From: Burkholderiales bacterium
Lineage (GTDB): Bacteria > Pseudomonadota > Gammaproteobacteria > Burkholderiales > Ga0077523
Direction of reading: 5' to 3'
NCBI GenBank assembly: GCA_022843925.1
Contig: JALHMS010000011.1
Location: 1 to 64,000 of the forward strand
DNA: 64,000 nt
Made by a program: the position numbers and the translations under genes. A model generated the notes under the pieces. It saw nothing but the letters and a program-made list of their open reading frames with translations, made no database searches and was not told the origin of the DNA. Positions 62,216 through 64,000 of this stretch are shown piece after piece. Position 1 is the stretch's first letter. Every line of letters begins with the position of its first letter.

Positions 62216-64000
62216 CTAGCGCCCCAACTCGGGCAGGTCGCGATACAGCTCCAGCGCCTCCGGATTCGCGAGTGCCTCACGATTCTTCACGGTGCGCCCG
62301 TGCACGACGTCCCGCACGGCGAGTTCCACGATCTTGCCGCTCTTGGTGCGCGGGATGTCGGCGACGGCAATCACCTTGTCGGGCACGTGCCGCGGTGTGG
62401 TGTTCGCCCGCACCTTCTCCTTGATCCGCCTCACCAGCGCGTCGTCCAGCGTCGTGCCTTCGCGCAGGCGGACGAACAGCACGACGCGGACGTCGTTGTT
62501 CCAGTCCTGACCGATCACCAGGCTCTCCACCACCTCGTCGAGCTGTTCGACTTGGCGATAGATCTCGGCCGTCCCGATGCGTACGCCGCCCGGATTCAGC
62601 ACGGCGTCCGAGCGCCCGTAGATCACGCAGCTGCCGCGGTCGGTGATCTCCATCCAGTCGCCGTGGCACCACACGTTCGGAAAGCGCTCGAAGTACGCCG
62701 CGTGGTACTTGGTGCCGTCCGGGTCGTTCCAGAACGCGACGGGCATGCAGGGGAACGGCTTCGAACACACAAGCTCGCCCTTGGTGCCGATCAAGGGCTT
62801 GCCGTCGTCGTCGTAGACCTCGACCGCCAAGCCCAGCCCCCGGCATTGGATCTCACCGCGCCACACCGGCAGCCACGGGCTGCCCAGCACGAAGCACGAC
62901 ACGATGTCGGTGCCGCCCGAGATCGACGAGAGCAGCAGGTCGGACTTCACGTTCGCGTAGACGTAGTCGAAACCTTCGGCCACCAGCGGGCTGCCGGTGG
63001 AGGTCATCGCCTTCAGCGCCGAAAGGTCGTGGGTCTCGGCGGGCTTCAGCTTCAGCTTGTTCAGTGCATCGATGTACTTCGCGGACGTCCCGAAGACGGT
63101 CATCCGTTCCTGCGCCGCGAAGTCCCAGAGAGTGTTCGCACCCGGATGGAAGGGCGATCCGTCGTAGAGCAGCAGCGTCGCCCCGGTGCCGAGGCCGGAC
63201 GCGAGCCAGTTCCACATCATCCAGCCGCAGGTCGTGAAGTAGAAGAGACGGTCGTCGCGCTTCAGGTCGGTCTGGAGCTGATGCTCCTTCATGTGCTGCA
63301 GCAGGGAGCCGCCCTGGCCGTGGACGATGCACTTCGGCACCCCTGTCGTGCCGGACGAGTAAAGGATGTACAGCGGATGCGAAAACGGCAGCCGGGCGAA
63401 CGGAATGTCGCCGGCCGCGAAGGGGCCGACGAATGTCCGGAACGTCACCGCCCGGTCGACGCCGGACAAGTCGGGCGATTCGTCGAGGTACGGGACGACG
63501 ACCACGCGCCGCACCGAAGGCAGCGCCTTCACGATCTCGGCGAGGCGCGGCAACACCTCGAGCCGTTTCCCGCCGTACCAGTAGCCGTCCACGGACAACA
63601 GGACCACGGGCTCGATCTGGCCGAAGCGGTCGAGCACCCCCTGCACCCCGAAATCGGGCGAGCACGAAGACCAGATGGCGCCGATGCTGTTGGCCGCGAG
63701 CAATCCGATGATGGCCTCGGGCATGTTCGACACGATCGCAGCCACGCGATCGCCAGGCTTCACTCCCTCTGCGAGCAGCGCCTGGGCGAGGCGCGAGACG
63801 CTGTCGTACACGTCCGCGAACGAGAGTGTCCGGCGCACCTTGTTCTCGCCGCGGAAGATCATCGCCGGGGCGTCGTCCCGCCGGCGCAGCATGTTCTCCG
63901 CGTAGCTGAGGCGGGCATCGGGGAACCACTGCGCCCCGGGCATGCGGTGGCCGTCGACGAGGACCCGCGCGCCCTTCGTCTCGGAGATCACCCCGCAGAA
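62216..64000 (-). CDS. Acetoacetyl-CoA synthetase, 3' part (N-terminus beyond window)
   Basis: About 594 residues are visible, open to the window edge. The N-terminal [18 protein letters not shown] and [15 protein letters not shown] match acetoacetate-CoA ligase of about 650 residues. AMP-binding motifs are intact: [64 protein letters not shown] and the C-terminal lysine in [10 protein letters not shown]. It activates acetoacetate to acetoacetyl-CoA, linking ketone-body or PHB breakdown to the pha pathway. The true start lies past 64000; the in-frame GTG at 63991 is internal. Confidence 0.92.
   Translation of the reverse strand, partial: FCGVISETKGARVLVDGHRMPGAQWFPDARLSYAENMLRRRDDAPAMIFRGENKVRRTLSFADVYDSVSRLAQALLAEGVKPGDRVAAIVSNMPEAIIGLLAANSIGAIWSSCSPDFGVQGVLDRFGQIEPVVLLSVDGYWYGGKRLEVLPRLAEIVKALPSVRRVVVVPYLDESPDLSGVDRAVTFRTFVGPFAAGDIPFARLPFSHPLYILYSSGTTGVPKCIVHGQGGSLLQHMKEHQLQTDLKRDDRLFYFTTCGWMMWNWLASGLGTGATLLLYDGSPFHPGANTLWDFAAQERMTVFGTSAKYIDALNKLKLKPAETHDLSALKAMTSTGSPLVAEGFDYVYANVKSDLLLSSISGGTDIVSCFVLGSPWLPVWRGEIQCRGLGLAVEVYDDDGKPLIGTKGELVCSKPFPCMPVAFWNDPDGTKYHAAYFERFPNVWCHGDWMEITDRGSCVIYGRSDAVLNPGGVRIGTAEIYRQVEQLDEVVESLVIGQDWNNDVRVVLFVRLREGTTLDDALVRRIKEKVRANTTPRHVPDKVIAVADIPRTKSGKIVELAVRDVVHGRTVKNREALANPEALELYRDLPELGR

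Overview
The window is a gene-dense, high-GC proteobacterial chromosome segment. The combination of lolD-comEC, relA, thrS-infC-rpmI-rplT-pheST-ihfA-merR-tRNA-Pro, surE-pcm-nlpD, phaR/phaB/phaC and bamD/rluD/pgeF points to a free-living, flagellated, polyhydroxyalkanoate-storing betaproteobacterium. The genus cannot be named from this sequence alone. No rRNA, CRISPR array, prophage or transposase gene was found.

Layout. 1-5.2 kb: end of lolD, a 450-bp mosaic of inverted repeats, comEC and relA. 5.2-25.1 kb: a large chemotaxis locus (membrane MCP-like protein, cheY, cheA, three large MCPs, cheW, cheR, cheD, cheB and a STAS protein). Inserted between the MCPs is a periplasmic redox module: a di-heme peroxidase, then msrP-msrQ-cupredoxin-cytochrome c, with every junction of the last four genes overlapping. 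25.2-33.1 kb: tRNA-Val and the translation block thrS-infC-rpmI-rplT-pheS-pheT-ihfA-merR, then tRNA-Pro. infC appears to start with ATC. 33.3-35.7 kb: surE-pcm-nlpD, without rpoS. 35.8-39.6 kb (minus): a moxR-DUF58-transglutaminase unit.

39.7-43.5 kb: a Pat/PatZ-like acyl-CoA-synthetase/GNAT fusion, divergent from a class-II histone-deacetylase-like gene, which may be a lysine acylation writer/eraser pair. 43.5-44.3 kb: strong palindromes, a 45-residue membrane peptide and a DUF498 protein. 44.4-48.9 kb: alaC-GNAT-hom-thrC (alanine/homoserine/threonine metabolism), with a duplicated alaC tail that forms a 41-codon mini-ORF. 49-52.7 kb: YoaA/DinG helicase, a DUF1232 protein and rimO. 52.7-56.4 kb: phaR, a candidate noncoding RNA with its own promoters and terminator, phaB and phaC. 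56.5-64 kb: a small membrane protein, pgeF, rluD, bamD, a diguanylate cyclase, a CopZ-like protein, a thioredoxin-like membrane protein and the 3' part of an acetoacetyl-CoA synthetase.

How the parts relate. The chemotaxis genes form a near-complete pathway: MCPs with CheR/CheB-docking tails, then CheA/W/Y, adaptation by CheR/B/D, and no cheZ in view. The msr module probably repairs oxidised periplasmic proteins and sits directly upstream of one MCP gene. PhaB, PhaC, PhaR and the acetoacetyl-CoA synthetase all handle C4 acyl-CoA units for storage polymer. The most unusual signals are the structured intergenic RNA in the pha locus, the coupled msr-cupredoxin-cytochrome unit, the near-identical 615-bp block shared by the MCP genes, the writer/eraser acetylation pair, the alaC-tail mini-ORF and the nested inverted repeats upstream of comEC. 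All assignments come from reading the sequence; nothing was searched in a database.
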